DNA from: Caballeronia sp. GAFFF1 | GTDB taxonomy: Bacteria > Pseudomonadota > Gammaproteobacteria > Burkholderiales > Burkholderiaceae | Assembly: GCF_023630705.1 (NCBI RefSeq) | Contig: NZ_JALQEM010000030.1 | Span: forward strand, 62,001 to 126,000 | Direction: 5' to 3' | DNA: 64,000 nucleotides | Shown here: positions 28,308 through 37,536 of the stretch, piece by piece | Layout of the letters: each line of letters opens with the position of its first letter | How positions within the stretch are numbered: the stretch's first letter is position 1 | Program-made: the position numbers and the translations under genes | The notes under the pieces: generated by a model | What the model was told of the DNA's origin: nothing | The model's input: only the letters and a program-made list of their open reading frames with translations | Database searches by the model: none

Positions 28308-29495
28308 ATGAATCGTCCGCATCGCATCGCGTTGCTCTTCAACGCCAACAAGGTGTACGACCGCGAGATCATCACGGGCATCGGCCAATACCTGCTCTCC
28401 ACGCGCGTCGCGTGGGACCTCTTCCTGGAAGAGGATTTCAGGGCGCGGCTGACCGGCATCGAACGTTTCGACGGCGACGGCATCATCGCGGATTTCGATG
28501 ACCCCGCCGTCTGCGACGCGCTCGCCGATTGTCCGCTTCCGGTCGTCGCCGTAGGCGGCTCGTATCACGATGCGGCCTGCTACCCCTCATCGTTGCCCTA
28601 TATCGCCACAGACAACGCCAAGCTCGTATCGCTCGCCTATACGCATCTCATCAGCGCAGGGCTGCAACGCTTTGCGCTGTACAGCCTGCCGGAGTCCAGC
28701 GAGAACCGCTGGGCTCAAGAGCGCGAACACGCGTTTCAGGCGCTGGTCGAGGCGGACGGACTCGAAGCGGAGATCCATCGCGGCTTGCCGACGAGCGCTC
28801 CGGTATGGAGCCAGGCGAGCGCCGAACTCACATCGTGGCTGCAAAGTCTGCCAAAGCCCGTCGGCATCATCGCCGTCACCGATGCGCGCGCGCGGCATCT
28901 GCTGCAAGCGTGCCTCATTTCAGGCATTGCGGTGCCCGAGGAAGTCGCGATCATCGGTATCGACAACGATCCGCTCACGCGCTCGCTCACGCGCATCGAG
29001 CTTTCGTCGGTGATCCAGGGAACAGAGGAGATGGGACGAACGGCCGCCCACCTGCTGCATCAGATGCTCGGCGGGGCGCGCTTTGCAGGGCGGCGAATAC
29101 TGGTGCCGCCGGTCGGCATCAAGGTGCTGGAATCCACGCGCCATCAACCCGTGGCGAGCCCTTACGTGATGCGCGCGCGCCATTACATTCGCCAATACGG
29201 ATGCCAGGGCATCAAGACCGACCAGGTGGCGGATTACGTCGGTGTATCGCGTTCGTCACTCGAAGATCACTTCCGGCGCGAACTCGGTTGCACCGTGCAT
29301 CAGGAGATCCTCAGCCACAAGCTACAGGTGGCCAAGCAATTGCTTGCGAAACAGGACATACCCAGCGCGGAAGTGGCGATACGCTGTGGCTTCACATCGC
29401 TGCAATACATGTACGCCGTCTTCAGGCGCGAGCTCGATTGCACACCGCGCGAATATCAGGAACGGCTTCAGGCCACGTCTTCGCACACCGCCTGA
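28308..29495 (+). CDS. xylR: Xylose operon regulator, AraC family
   Basis: 395 residues. The N-terminal 275 residues form a LacI-like periplasmic-binding fold (ALLFNANKVYDREIITGIGQ start, VAIIGIDNDPLTRSLTRIELSS). The C-terminal 110 residues form an AraC DNA-binding domain (VADYVGVSRSSLEDHFRREL and VAIRCGFTSLQYMYAVFRRE). This is the E. coli XylR architecture, which activates xyl promoters on binding D-xylose. It is divergent from xylA and followed 21 bp later by galM. Confidence 0.94.
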   Translation: MNRPHRIALLFNANKVYDREIITGIGQYLLSTRVAWDLFLEEDFRARLTGIERFDGDGIIADFDDPAVCDALADCPLPVVAVGGSYHDAACYPSSLPYIATDNAKLVSLAYTHLISAGLQRFALYSLPESSENRWAQEREHAFQALVEADGLEAEIHRGLPTSAPVWSQASAELTSWLQSLPKPVGIIAVTDARARHLLQACLISGIAVPEEVAIIGIDNDPLTRSLTRIELSSVIQGTEEMGRTAAHLLHQMLGGARFAGRRILVPPVGIKVLESTRHQPVASPYVMRARHYIRQYGCQGIKTDQVADYVGVSRSSLEDHFRRELGCTVHQEILSHKLQVAKQLLAKQDIPSAEVAIRCGFTSLQYMYAVFRRELDCTPREYQERLQATSSHTA

Positions 29496-29516
29496 CGCCA
29501 CGAAGGGTATCGACTT

Positions 29517-30611
29517 ATGAATATCGCCGACACCGAGGGCGCTGCCCGAACGAACGCCGACCGAATCTCCGCCGAGCGCTGGGGCAGCCTGCCAGGCGGA
29601 GACAGCGTGCGTCTCTTTACGCTGCGCAACGCACACGGCATGAGAGTCGCGATCAGCGATCTCGGCGCGACGCTCGTCTCATGGCATACAGCGGATCGCG
29701 CGGGCCGCGTGGCCGATGTTCTGCTCGGACACGACACGCCCGAAGCCTATTTCAAGGGTCGCGCGTATCTGGGCGGCATCATCGGGCGATGGGCCAATCG
29801 CATTCGCGATGCGCGCTTCACGCTGGACGGCGTGACTTATTCGCTCGATCGCAACGAAGGCTCGCAACATCTTCATGGCGGCGCAGCCGGGTTTCATCGA
29901 GCGATCTGGAGCGCGCGAGAGAGCGACGGCGCATTGGTGCTCGCGCACGAGTCGCCGGAAGGCGATGCGGGCTTTCCGGGCAACGTCGTAACGACAGTGC
30001 GCTATGCGCTCGACGACGATGGCACGCTCACGATTCAGTACGATGCCGTCGCGGACGCACCCACGCCCATCAATCTGACGAATCATGCGTATTTCAACTT
30101 GTCCGGCGACGGTTCGCCCGGCGCATGCGACATACGCGGCCACGTCATTGCGATAGACGCCGAAAGCTTCTTCGACATAGACGACGCCATGATTCCCGTC
30201 GCTCGCGCAAGCGTGGTCGGCAATGCGTTCGACTTTCGCGCGGGCGCGCCGAGCGGCGCGCGGCTGGACTGGCCGGATGCTCGTCTTGCACACGCCGGCG
30301 GCTTCGATCATTGCTATATCCTGCCGGATACGAACGAGGCCGGCGTGCGCAAGGTCGCAGTGCTGTACGACCCTGCGAGCGGAAGAGAGCTCACCGTATC
30401 GACGGACGCGCCCGGCTTGCAGTTTTATACCGGCAACTATCTGCAAGGCGTGCCCGGCCGCGACGGCAAGCCGTATCGCATTCATGCGGGACTGTGCCTC
30501 GAAGCCGGTGCGTTCCCGAACCAGATCAATATGCCGGATGCGTCGCGCGTGGTGCTGAGGCCGGGAGAGCGCTACAGCCAGACCACGCGCTATCGCGTCG
30601 GCGTGCGATAG
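29517..30611 (+). CDS. galM: Aldose 1-epimerase
   Basis: 364 residues. Motifs are GATLVSWHTADRAGRVADVLLGHDT, GGIIGRWANRIRDARFTLDG with the Asn-Arg signature, EGSQHLHGG, LTNHAYFNLSGDG (catalytic His) and QFYTGNYLQGVPGRDG with a downstream catalytic Glu in LEAGAFPNQ. It interconverts alpha and beta anomers of sugars such as xylose. Its place right after xylR suggests it feeds the beta or alpha form to XylA. Confidence 0.93.
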   Translation: MNIADTEGAARTNADRISAERWGSLPGGDSVRLFTLRNAHGMRVAISDLGATLVSWHTADRAGRVADVLLGHDTPEAYFKGRAYLGGIIGRWANRIRDARFTLDGVTYSLDRNEGSQHLHGGAAGFHRAIWSARESDGALVLAHESPEGDAGFPGNVVTTVRYALDDDGTLTIQYDAVADAPTPINLTNHAYFNLSGDGSPGACDIRGHVIAIDAESFFDIDDAMIPVARASVVGNAFDFRAGAPSGARLDWPDARLAHAGGFDHCYILPDTNEAGVRKVAVLYDPASGRELTVSTDAPGLQFYTGNYLQGVPGRDGKPYRIHAGLCLEAGAFPNQINMPDASRVVLRPGERYSQTTRYRVGVR

Positions 30612-30617
30612 ATTCGC

Positions 30618-32420
30618 TCAGGAGACAGCGGGCGCGCGCACGCCCAATGTCCCCTCTCGTAGCGGCGCGTTCGTTTCCTTGATGACGCTTTCGCACAGCG
30701 CAATGACCTGCGCCGCGCTCGCCGGATTGAATAGCGAATGGTCGATGTCCGGAAACGTCATTACTCGGACGTTCGGGTATCGCGACAAGCGCATGCCCAG
30801 CTTGCCGCAATGCGCAGCCAGCAGATCGAGCCCCGCGTCATAGCTGCCATAGACGAGCAAGGTCTTGACGCCCTTCGCATCGAGCACGCGGGCAATCGCT
30901 TGAGGCGTCGTCGCTTGCTCGACAGATGCAACAGTCGAGCTGTCGAGGCGGAACGTGTCCGCGATGCGCGAACGCATGCGCGTCCCCGCATAGCCCGCAA
31001 TGAAGCCGAGCACGCGCAGCAGGTTTTTATCGCCGCGCAATATCGCTTTCCATTTCTGCAACTCGAACATGGACGCTGCGTAGCCCGCCATCGAATTGCG
31101 TGTCGATTGACGCATCTCGTCCGCTGACTTGTCCTCGGGCTGTTTGAATGTCGGAATGTTCACGGCGACCACGCCTGTAATAGCGGGCTCGGACGCGGCC
31201 GCCTTGAGTGCGTGATAGGCGCCGGAACATATGCCGAACGAGAAAATCGACGCATAGCCGCGTTGCGAGAGCCACCGTGCGGCCGCCGCCGTATCGCGCG
31301 TCGCGACCGGATGATAGATGCGGCTATAGGGCGTATCCGTCTGACCCACGCCGGGTGCAGCGGGACTATCGCCGCGGCCACGCGCATCGAAACGCAACGA
31401 GGCGATGCCACGTCTAGCGAGATCGCGCGCAATGCGCACGGAGAGCCGGCTATCGCCTACACGCGAACTGGCCGATGTATTGGCAAGCAGGAATGCAGAC
31501 CCACGCGACACGGGACGGCGCGGTTCGCACATGATGCCGATGAGTCCGTCATCGCCTATTATCACGGGCCGCTCGATGGCTTCGGGCGTTTCGATGCTCA
31601 GGTCTTCAGGCCATTCAGACGACATCGACGGTTCGGTGCAACGCTCGTGCGTCCCGGCGGCAAGCCACTGCACCGCCTGTCCGAACGCTGCATGCGGGAT
31701 GACCGTGAAGGCCGATTCCTGAATGAATCCGGTGAGGTCGTCGAAGGTCTGAACCTGTACATCGACATCGAGCGAAGCAAGCGCATCGCGCAAGGCGTCT
31801 TTCGAACCGGCACGTCCGTGCATCAACAGCACGCGGGGCGCGGGTGCAATGCCCGATTGTTTGACGCTGGCCGTCAGATCAACGGCTTCGAGAGCACGCC
31901 TGAAGTCTTCAGCATAAGTTTGACCCAGAACGTTGAGCGGTCCGTCCTGTGGCTGCGCTTCCCGCAACGGCGCTGCGAGCTTCTCTAGCCAGGTCTTGCG
32001 CGTCACGCTCAGTTCGCGCATGTACGTGCGCCCGCTCACGACTGGCGCGAGAAGCATGAGTTCGTCCACGGGGCGGCGCAGTGCGGCATGCAACGCGAAT
32101 GCGGCGCCCACTCGGAAGCCGCAGAGCGCAACGTGTTCGACGCCCGTCTGCTCTTTCAGAAAATCGACGGCGGCGCCGATGTCATCGACCGCCGACTCGA
32201 ACTGACCCGGCGCGGCGTCGTCTCCGATGGAATCGCCTGTGCCCATGTAGTCGAAACGCAAGACCCAAAGGCCGCGAGCCGCGAGCAACTCCGCAAGCAG
32301 ACGCAAGCCGCTATACGTCCAGACATACTCATGGCCATAGGTATTGCAAAGCACGACGCCCCGCTTACCCGTTCCTGCATGCAGCCACCCCAATCGCCCA
32401 CCGAATACGACCGGTCTCAT
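30618..32420 (-). CDS. Tandem alpha/beta hydrolase-fold protein
   Basis: About 600 residues from ATG 32420 (GAGGA site upstream). Two hydrolase-fold units are joined. Unit 1 has GVVLCNTYGHEYVWTYSGLRLLAE, VLRFDYMGTGDS and a nucleophile elbow reading ALCGFRVGAA. Unit 2 has ASLRFDARGRGDSPAAPGVG and an elbow reading FSFGICSGAY, with a late DIDHSLF His. In unit 1 the elbow residue is Arg and in unit 2 Cys, so neither has the normal GxSxG Ser. Unit 1 resembles exosortase-associated hydrolases, which also carry Arg there, but no exosortase is nearby. The substrate is unknown. Confidence 0.8.
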   Translation of the reverse strand: MRPVVFGGRLGWLHAGTGKRGVVLCNTYGHEYVWTYSGLRLLAELLAARGLWVLRFDYMGTGDSIGDDAAPGQFESAVDDIGAAVDFLKEQTGVEHVALCGFRVGAAFALHAALRRPVDELMLLAPVVSGRTYMRELSVTRKTWLEKLAAPLREAQPQDGPLNVLGQTYAEDFRRALEAVDLTASVKQSGIAPAPRVLLMHGRAGSKDALRDALASLDVDVQVQTFDDLTGFIQESAFTVIPHAAFGQAVQWLAAGTHERCTEPSMSSEWPEDLSIETPEAIERPVIIGDDGLIGIMCEPRRPVSRGSAFLLANTSASSRVGDSRLSVRIARDLARRGIASLRFDARGRGDSPAAPGVGQTDTPYSRIYHPVATRDTAAAARWLSQRGYASIFSFGICSGAYHALKAAASEPAITGVVAVNIPTFKQPEDKSADEMRQSTRNSMAGYAASMFELQKWKAILRGDKNLLRVLGFIAGYAGTRMRSRIADTFRLDSSTVASVEQATTPQAIARVLDAKGVKTLLVYGSYDAGLDLLAAHCGKLGMRLSRYPNVRVMTFPDIDHSLFNPASAAQVIALCESVIKETNAPLREGTLGVRAPAVS

Positions 32421-32677
32421 TGTTCTGTCCTCGCTCTGGCGACGTACACGAATCCCAAGGGATGCCCCCGCTCCCTTTGCTCGCCTTTTGCCGCGGGATT
32501 CGTCGTGCGAGATCCGCAGCGTCGGTGTGCTGGTTGTCGCGATTATATTGAGCAAGTCGACTTCGCAATGTCGGCTTCCGACATTTCGTTTGAATAAGCT
32601 AACGATTGGCGGCTATGGCAGCGCCTGAGTCATTGTGGTGTGGTAGACGAAGGCACCGCCCGTATTCCCTCTCCGCT

Positions 32678-33079
32678 TCAGGCGGCCATTGCGGGATTCA
32701 CGGCTTCTTGTGCAGCAAGGCGCGCATGGGCGTAGACACGGTCGCGCTCTCGGGCGACAAGGGCCTTCTTCGAGGCCACTGTTTGACGATGAAATCTCGG
32801 GTCGCCCATCATTGCGACGTATTCGCCGCGGCGGTAGCGCAAGTAACGCTGAAAGAACTCGGCCCCGGGCAAGCCGCTGTCGAGCGCCAAAAGCACGCCA
32901 TAGTCGATATCCTCGACGTCGCCAAGCGTCCTGACTGCGGACTCCAAAGCGGCGTAACGCTGTGTAAGCGGGACGCTCTTGTCGCACAACGCATGGAAAC
33001 GCTGATAGGTCAGCAATTGCCGATGCGAGGCACAGCGTCGTAATGCCTTTGCCAGTTTGAGACTCAGTTCGGTTTCCAC
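32678..33079 (-). CDS. Small helical hypothetical protein
   Basis: 133 residues from GTG 33079, which has a strong GGGAGGGAAA site directly ahead; ATG 33094 is an alternative that would swallow this site. The sequence is helical and basic (SLKLAKALRRCASHRQLLTYQRFHAL, ending ARERDRVYAHARLAAQEAV), with no signal peptide or membrane segment. The family is not recognised. A perfect dyad at 33199 may control it. Confidence 0.6.
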   Translation of the reverse strand: METELSLKLAKALRRCASHRQLLTYQRFHALCDKSVPLTQRYAALESAVRTLGDVEDIDYGVLLALDSGLPGAEFFQRYLRYRRGEYVAMMGDPRFHRQTVASKKALVARERDRVYAHARLAAQEAVNPAMAA

Positions 33080-33804
33080 TTTCCCTCCCGCCATATCACG
33101 GATTGCAGGCGCGCGACCGCACACCATCCGCTAAAGCCGATGGCGGCTAAAACTGGCCTGCTTTCAACTGTTAAAGCAAAGAGAAATGCCGATACTCACA
33201 GTCATGTTCGACATGACTGGCACGGCAAATTAGCGTCGATTCGCTCGATGCGAAGATTGGAACGCAGTCAAATAGTGAGAGATTCCGTTAGCATTGCGTC
33301 AACGTTCGGCAAGCGACTGTCAGTGCGAGACAATCATTAACGATGAATCTTGTGCCACCGGGCGAGAGCCAGTGTTGGTTCAGCTCGATGGTGTTTACAT
33401 GCTAGCAAACATATCGCGCCTAACCAAGAACAGAATGCTGTTTTTGCAGCCCCGTGTTTTTCATCAAACTGTCAACCGGTAGTTCTTCCTTCTGGTGCGT
33501 CCGCATGAGCCATTGGCCGGCACCGGATAAGCGAAGTCATACGTAGTCGCTGAAGATTAACTTTATTATTCGCGTGGACTAAGCACCGCTCATTGAACAA
33601 AGGTTGTCGAGAACCGCATCAATTGCACACTATCGACGCGTGCGATCTCAATGGTCGTTTAATGAGTCGCGGATTGAAATAGTCATAGACTGGCGCAATC
33701 AGGCTCGAGTGCCAGAGCGCCACGCACAGGCACGAGGGGCTGCGCGAAGGCGCCATCCGACACCCTCGGGGCAGCCCGCCGTCAACGACGTAATTCGCCG
33801 AAAA
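33080..33804. other. Gene-free, relatively AT-rich stretch
   Basis: About 700 bp with no convincing gene on either strand: the short open frames lack ribosome-binding sites and GC-rich third positions. Base composition is clearly lower in GC than the flanks, especially 33340-33600. No transposase fragment, tRNA or direct repeats could be recognised. It contains the dyad listed separately and may be the remnant of an insertion. Confidence 0.5.
33199..33219. promoter_or_regulatory. Perfect dyad (9-bp arms, 3-bp centre)
   Basis: CAGTCATGT, TCG, ACATGACTG. It lies about 120 bp upstream of the minus-strand hypothetical gene. The size fits a dimeric repressor operator or a small RNA hairpin; no T-run follows. 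Confidence 0.35.
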
Positions 33805-34134
33805 TCAGTGCCCGAAATAAACCGGCTTGTTTGCATCGTTCATCGGTCGCAATGCGCGCATGCCCGCTGCAGATGTCCCGCTGTGGACGCCACCATATGC
33901 GCTGCTGGCGCCCCGCATTGCACCATTCTGGCCCGAGACGCGGCTCTCTGCATTCTGGACATCGCTCGGATAGGTCGTGCGATCCGACTGTCCAGGGTTA
34001 TAGCCTGCGGCTTCTACCTGCCGCAAATCCTGCTGCACCTGACCGCGATCGACGGCGGAGCCGGTTTGCGCGAAGCTAAGCGCCGGGGCAGCGAGCATAG
34101 CGGCAGCAGCGACTGCTTTAACGATCGACTTCAT
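33805..34134 (-). CDS. DUF4148 family secreted protein
   Basis: 109 residues from ATG 34134 (GGAGGA site). Signal peptide MKSIVKAVAAAAMLAAPALSFAQ; the mature part has GQVQQDLRQVEAAGYNPGQ and YPSDVQNAESRV, the classic DUF4148 pattern. It is the second member in this window and lacks the cysteines of the one at 19166. The family's function is unknown. Confidence 0.88.
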   Translation of the reverse strand: MKSIVKAVAAAAMLAAPALSFAQTGSAVDRGQVQQDLRQVEAAGYNPGQSDRTTYPSDVQNAESRVSGQNGAMRGASSAYGGVHSGTSAAGMRALRPMNDANKPVYFGH

Positions 34135-34227
34135 GACAGATCCTCCAGTTGTTAGACGGCGCGACAGCATTTCTGCGCCTGCTCCCAACATTCAGCATCG
34201 GCCGTTCCTGCGCTGCCCGCCGCCTTC

Positions 34228-35121
34228 TCATTTCGCCCTGGCTTCGACCAGTTTGACCAGCACATGGAGCATGCGGTTAGCGGCCGTGGGCACCCCCAGC
34301 GCTTCCCCGCGTCGAACGATCAAACCGTTGAGGTGGTCGATCTCGCTGTGCTTGCCGCGCGCGAGATCCTGGGCCGTAGACGAATATTGGTTGGGCATGG
34401 TCTCGGCAATGCGGCGCACGGCGGCATCCACATCGCCGGGAAGCATCACGCCATCGGCCTTGGCGACTGCAACGCACTCGTCGATGACGTCGCGCATCGC
34501 GCGCGTGACGCCCTCGCCCTGAACCAGTCGCCCATAAGGCACCTGTGCAATCGCCGAAAGCGCGTTGTACGCACAGTTGAGAACAAGCTTCGCCCATAAC
34601 GCGCCACGCACGTTGTCCGATATCTCGGTAGGCACGCTCGCGGCGGCGAACATATGCGCGACGTCTTCGCTCATGCTCGAAGGTTCGATGACCAGTTCGC
34701 CACGCCCATGATGACGAATATGCCCCGGACCCGCCATTTCCGCCGCGACATAGACTACGGCCGCCGCAACTTCTTGCGGCAGCAACTGGCGCAAACGCTC
34801 GGCGTTTTCCACGCCGTTTTGCAGCGACAAGACCAGCGCGCCTGCATCGAGACATGGTTTGAGTGCCTGTGCGGCGCTGTCCGTATCCGTCGACTTGACG
34901 CAGAACAGCACCAACTGCGCGCCCTTCGCCGCGCTCGCGTCTGTACTGGCCAACACGCGGACGTGCTCATCGAAAGTCTGCGTGTCGAGCCTCAAGCCTT
35001 CTCGCTGGATTGCTTCGACGTGCTGGGGCCGGGCAATAAACGCGACTTCATGTCCTGCGCGAGCGAGCATGCCGCCGTAATAACAGCCCACTGCACCCGC
35101 ACCCATGACAGCAATCTTCAT
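34228..35121 (-). CDS. panE: 2-Dehydropantoate 2-reductase family
   Basis: 297 residues. NADP-binding start MKIAVMGAGAVGCYYGGMLA, then VLFCVKSTDTDSAAQAL, LQNGVENAERL and, in the C-terminal domain, NVRGALWAKLVLNCAYNALSA with the conserved Lys-Asn and the DHLNGLIVRRGEALGVPTAAN tail. PanE reduces ketopantoate in pantothenate synthesis. Paralogues of this family that act on other 2-keto acids exist in Burkholderiaceae, so the symbol is family-level. It is divergent from a GntR-type regulator. Confidence 0.82.
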   Translation of the reverse strand: MKIAVMGAGAVGCYYGGMLARAGHEVAFIARPQHVEAIQREGLRLDTQTFDEHVRVLASTDASAAKGAQLVLFCVKSTDTDSAAQALKPCLDAGALVLSLQNGVENAERLRQLLPQEVAAAVVYVAAEMAGPGHIRHHGRGELVIEPSSMSEDVAHMFAAASVPTEISDNVRGALWAKLVLNCAYNALSAIAQVPYGRLVQGEGVTRAMRDVIDECVAVAKADGVMLPGDVDAAVRRIAETMPNQYSSTAQDLARGKHSEIDHLNGLIVRRGEALGVPTAANRMLHVLVKLVEARAK

Positions 35122-35543
35122 GTTTCCTTTCTCCTGGTCACTGCATCACGCGAAGTCCGTTCGCTTTGCAACGGGAAAATATCACAACACCGCTAAGGGC
35201 TTCCGGCACGGGCTTCGACCCGCAAACGCTTGCGCTCTGCATGCCGGCGCAACTTTGTGGGACGACGCACGATAGTCAGTCGAATTCCCAATGAACCATA
35301 TTGTTAAAGCATGCCGAGGGACGATACGCTTGCTGCAGCGGATAGACGGCGCGTTTCCAGACCATGACCGACCGCTATGGGGTATGTGCTGCACGCCTTC
35401 CCGGCGAAGGGTGCCGGGAAGGCAGGCAATGTAGGGAGACCAATACACGGCGCGCCGAGGCGCCGCATGGCAGGGAAAGCGGTAGCGGCCCGGCAACGGG
35501 CGACGCGCAGCCGGAGCGTGGGGTGTTTTCACGAGAACAAAAA
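35122..35543. other. Intergenic region between panE and a GntR regulator
   Basis: 422 bp without a gene. The half nearest the regulator holds a strong hairpin (35395-35423) and other GC-rich complementary blocks (for example GCCCGGCAACGGGC), so the regulator mRNA probably has a structured leader. No known riboswitch consensus was recognised. Confidence 0.5.
35395..35423 (+). promoter_or_regulatory. 11-bp perfect hairpin in the regulator leader
   Basis: GCCTTCCCGGC, seven bases GAAGGGT, GCCGGGAAGGC. It lies about 120 nt ahead of the regulator ATG with no T-run after it. It is either an attenuator-like leader structure or a terminator of a short upstream transcript. Confidence 0.4.
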
Positions 35544-36254
35544 ATGAACCATGGATATGAAGCATCGCTCGTCAAGCGCGTGGTGAACCAACTCGTCGCG
35601 GGCATTATCAACGGAGAATACAAGGACAACATTCTGCCGCCTCAAATCCTTCTCTCGCAGAAGCATGGTGTCTCCCGCACCATCATGCGCGAGGCATTGA
35701 GCGTTCTCATCTCGCGGCGCATGCTGGATGTGCGGCCGAAGACAGGCACCCGCATTCGGCCTGCGCACGAGTGGCTCATCATCGATTCTGAAGTGGCCGA
35801 GTGGCGCTTGCGCGCCCTGCCGGATCCGGACTGTCTGCGACGTCTCGTCGAGTTTCGGTCGCTCGTCGATCCACCGGCGGCCGCGCTTGCGGCGGCGCGT
35901 GCAAACAGGCATCAGCGCATCGGTATCAATGCCGCCTTTCAGCGCCTCGTGCATGCGAGTCCCGAAGAGAACACCCACGCGACCACGGAGGAAGCGTTGT
36001 TGACCGCTATTCTCGATGCCAGCGGCGACGAGATTCTGCGCCAGATGGGTAGCGTGGTGCGTGTGGCTATGAGGACGATCAAAGCTACGTTGCGCAATCC
36101 CTCTCAGGGGCTTTCGCGCATGCCCGAGTCGGAGATCAGCGATTACGGGAAAGTGGTCCGCGCCATCGACGCGGGCGATTCAGAAGGCGCGCGCTCGATC
36201 ATGTCGCACATGCTCGAGCGTACTTCTTCCATGTGGATCGAAGAAGCGGTGTGA
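35544..36254 (+). CDS. FadR-subfamily GntR transcriptional regulator
   Basis: 236 residues from ATG 35544. The N-terminal winged helix (VKRVVNQLVAGIINGEYKDN, then QKHGVSRTIMREALSVLISR) is of GntR type; it lacks the usual P-G-x-x-L-P-[ST]-E-R-x-L-A consensus, showing ILPPQILLSQKHG instead. The C-terminal FCD ligand domain has RRLVEFRSLVDPPAAALAAARA and a last-helix AIDAGDSEGARSIMSHMLE. Such proteins usually respond to small carboxylic acids or sugar acids. Divergence from panE hints at control of that gene; the ligand is unknown. Confidence 0.85.
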   Translation: MNHGYEASLVKRVVNQLVAGIINGEYKDNILPPQILLSQKHGVSRTIMREALSVLISRRMLDVRPKTGTRIRPAHEWLIIDSEVAEWRLRALPDPDCLRRLVEFRSLVDPPAAALAAARANRHQRIGINAAFQRLVHASPEENTHATTEEALLTAILDASGDEILRQMGSVVRVAMRTIKATLRNPSQGLSRMPESEISDYGKVVRAIDAGDSEGARSIMSHMLERTSSMWIEEAV

Positions 36255-36353
36255 TCGCCTCTGCCTTTTCCAATGCGAGTGCAGGAATCAATGACTACAA
36301 TGGGTCAATGATTCGGTGTGCCAGCCGCTCGGCATTGAGACTCGGAGGCAGAG

Positions 36354-36827
36354 ATGGCAGAACTCGACAAGGAAGAGGTCGTCGCCGTATTGAACCGGAT
36401 TCTCGAATCCGAACTCGCCGGCGTCGTGCGCTACACGCACTATTCGTTTCTCGTCTTCGGGTTCGGCCGCATACCGATCGTTTCATGGCTGCGCGCACAG
36501 GCGGATGAATCGCTGATGCACGCGCATCAGGCGGGCGAATGGATCACCACACTCGGCGCGTATCCATCGCTGGAAATCGGCCCGCTGCTGGACAATCACA
36601 CGTTCGATATCGCGACCATTCTTCGCGAGTCGCTGCAAGCAGAAAAAGTCGCGCTCGACCTTTATCGCGATCTTTTGAGGCTCGTGGAAGACCGCTCGGT
36701 TGCGCTGGAGGAGTATGCGCGGCAGATGATTCAGACCGAAGAACTGCACGCAGGCGAAGTGGACAAGATGCTGCGCCGTCCCGGAGAAGTCGACACGTCT
36801 CCGGAAAGACGCACGGGGCACGTCTGA
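36354..36827 (+). CDS. Bacterioferritin-like ferritin-fold protein
   Basis: 157 residues, four helices. Di-iron ligand pattern: ESELAGVVRYTHYSF (Glu in helix A), DESLMHAHQAGEWI (E-x-x-x-H-like in helix B), AEKVALDLYRDLL and QTEELHAGEVDKML (EE-x-H in helix D). The length and spacing fit bacterioferritins and Dps-like relatives that oxidise and store iron. It sits next to a peroxiredoxin gene on the other strand, so oxidative-stress protection is a likely shared theme. Confidence 0.85.
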   Translation: MAELDKEEVVAVLNRILESELAGVVRYTHYSFLVFGFGRIPIVSWLRAQADESLMHAHQAGEWITTLGAYPSLEIGPLLDNHTFDIATILRESLQAEKVALDLYRDLLRLVEDRSVALEEYARQMIQTEELHAGEVDKMLRRPGEVDTSPERRTGHV

Positions 36828-36879
36828 GAACGTGCGCTGCGCGGGACACCGCACAGCGCATCGAAGGTCCGGCAACCGC

Positions 36880-37536
36880 TTATTTCGGCTGCGCAACCGT
36901 ACGCAGATAAGGCTTGAGCGTCTTGAAGCCTTCCGGATACTTCTTCTTGGCGTCTTCGTCGGAAACCGAGGTCGGGATGATGACGTCATCGCCCGGCTTC
37001 CAGTTCACCGGCGTGGCAACGGTATGCTTCGCGTTCAGTTGCAGCGCGTCCAGCAACCTGAGCACTTCGTCGAAATTGCGGCCCGCGCTCATCGGATACG
37101 TGAAGGTCGCTTTCATCTTCTTGTCCGGACCGATGATGAATACGGCCCGAATGGTGGCGTTGTCGACGGCCGTGCGCGGACCGCCGCCGCTCGCATTCGG
37201 ATGAATCATGTCGTAGAGCTTGGCGACGGTCAGATCCGCATCGCCGATCATCGGGTAATTGACGGCCGTGCCCTGTGTTTCCTCGATGTCTTTCGCCCAC
37301 TTGGCATGATTGTCGACCGGATCGATCGACAAACCGATGATCTTGGTGTTGCGCTTGTCAAACTCGGGCTTCAGCTTCGCCATATAGCCGAGCTCGGTGG
37401 TGCAGACGGGCGTGAAGTCCTTGGGATGCGAGAAAAGGATCGCCCACTTGTCGCCGATCCACTCGTGAAAGCGAATCGGGCCTTCGGTGGTTTCTGCGGT
37501 GAAATCGGGGGCTTCATCGCCAATGCGGATGGACAT
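36880..37536 (-). CDS. 1-Cys peroxiredoxin (Prx6 family)
   Basis: 218 residues from ATG 37536. Active site HPKDFTPVCTTELGYM, with the peroxidatic Cys in the P-x-x-x-T-x-x-C arrangement near residue 47. The long C-terminal dimerisation domain (NWKPGDDVIIPTSVSDEDAK, then YPEGFKTLKPYLRTV) is diagnostic of the Prx6 group; no resolving Cys is evident. It reduces hydrogen peroxide and organic peroxides in the cytoplasm. Confidence 0.94.
   Translation of the reverse strand: MSIRIGDEAPDFTAETTEGPIRFHEWIGDKWAILFSHPKDFTPVCTTELGYMAKLKPEFDKRNTKIIGLSIDPVDNHAKWAKDIEETQGTAVNYPMIGDADLTVAKLYDMIHPNASGGGPRTAVDNATIRAVFIIGPDKKMKATFTYPMSAGRNFDEVLRLLDALQLNAKHTVATPVNWKPGDDVIIPTSVSDEDAKKKYPEGFKTLKPYLRTVAQPK

Noticed and set aside
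32606..33043. Plus-strand open frame opposite the small helical protein
   Set aside because: It lacks a ribosome-binding site and reads as low-quality sequence; the minus strand has a strong site and a coherent helical protein.
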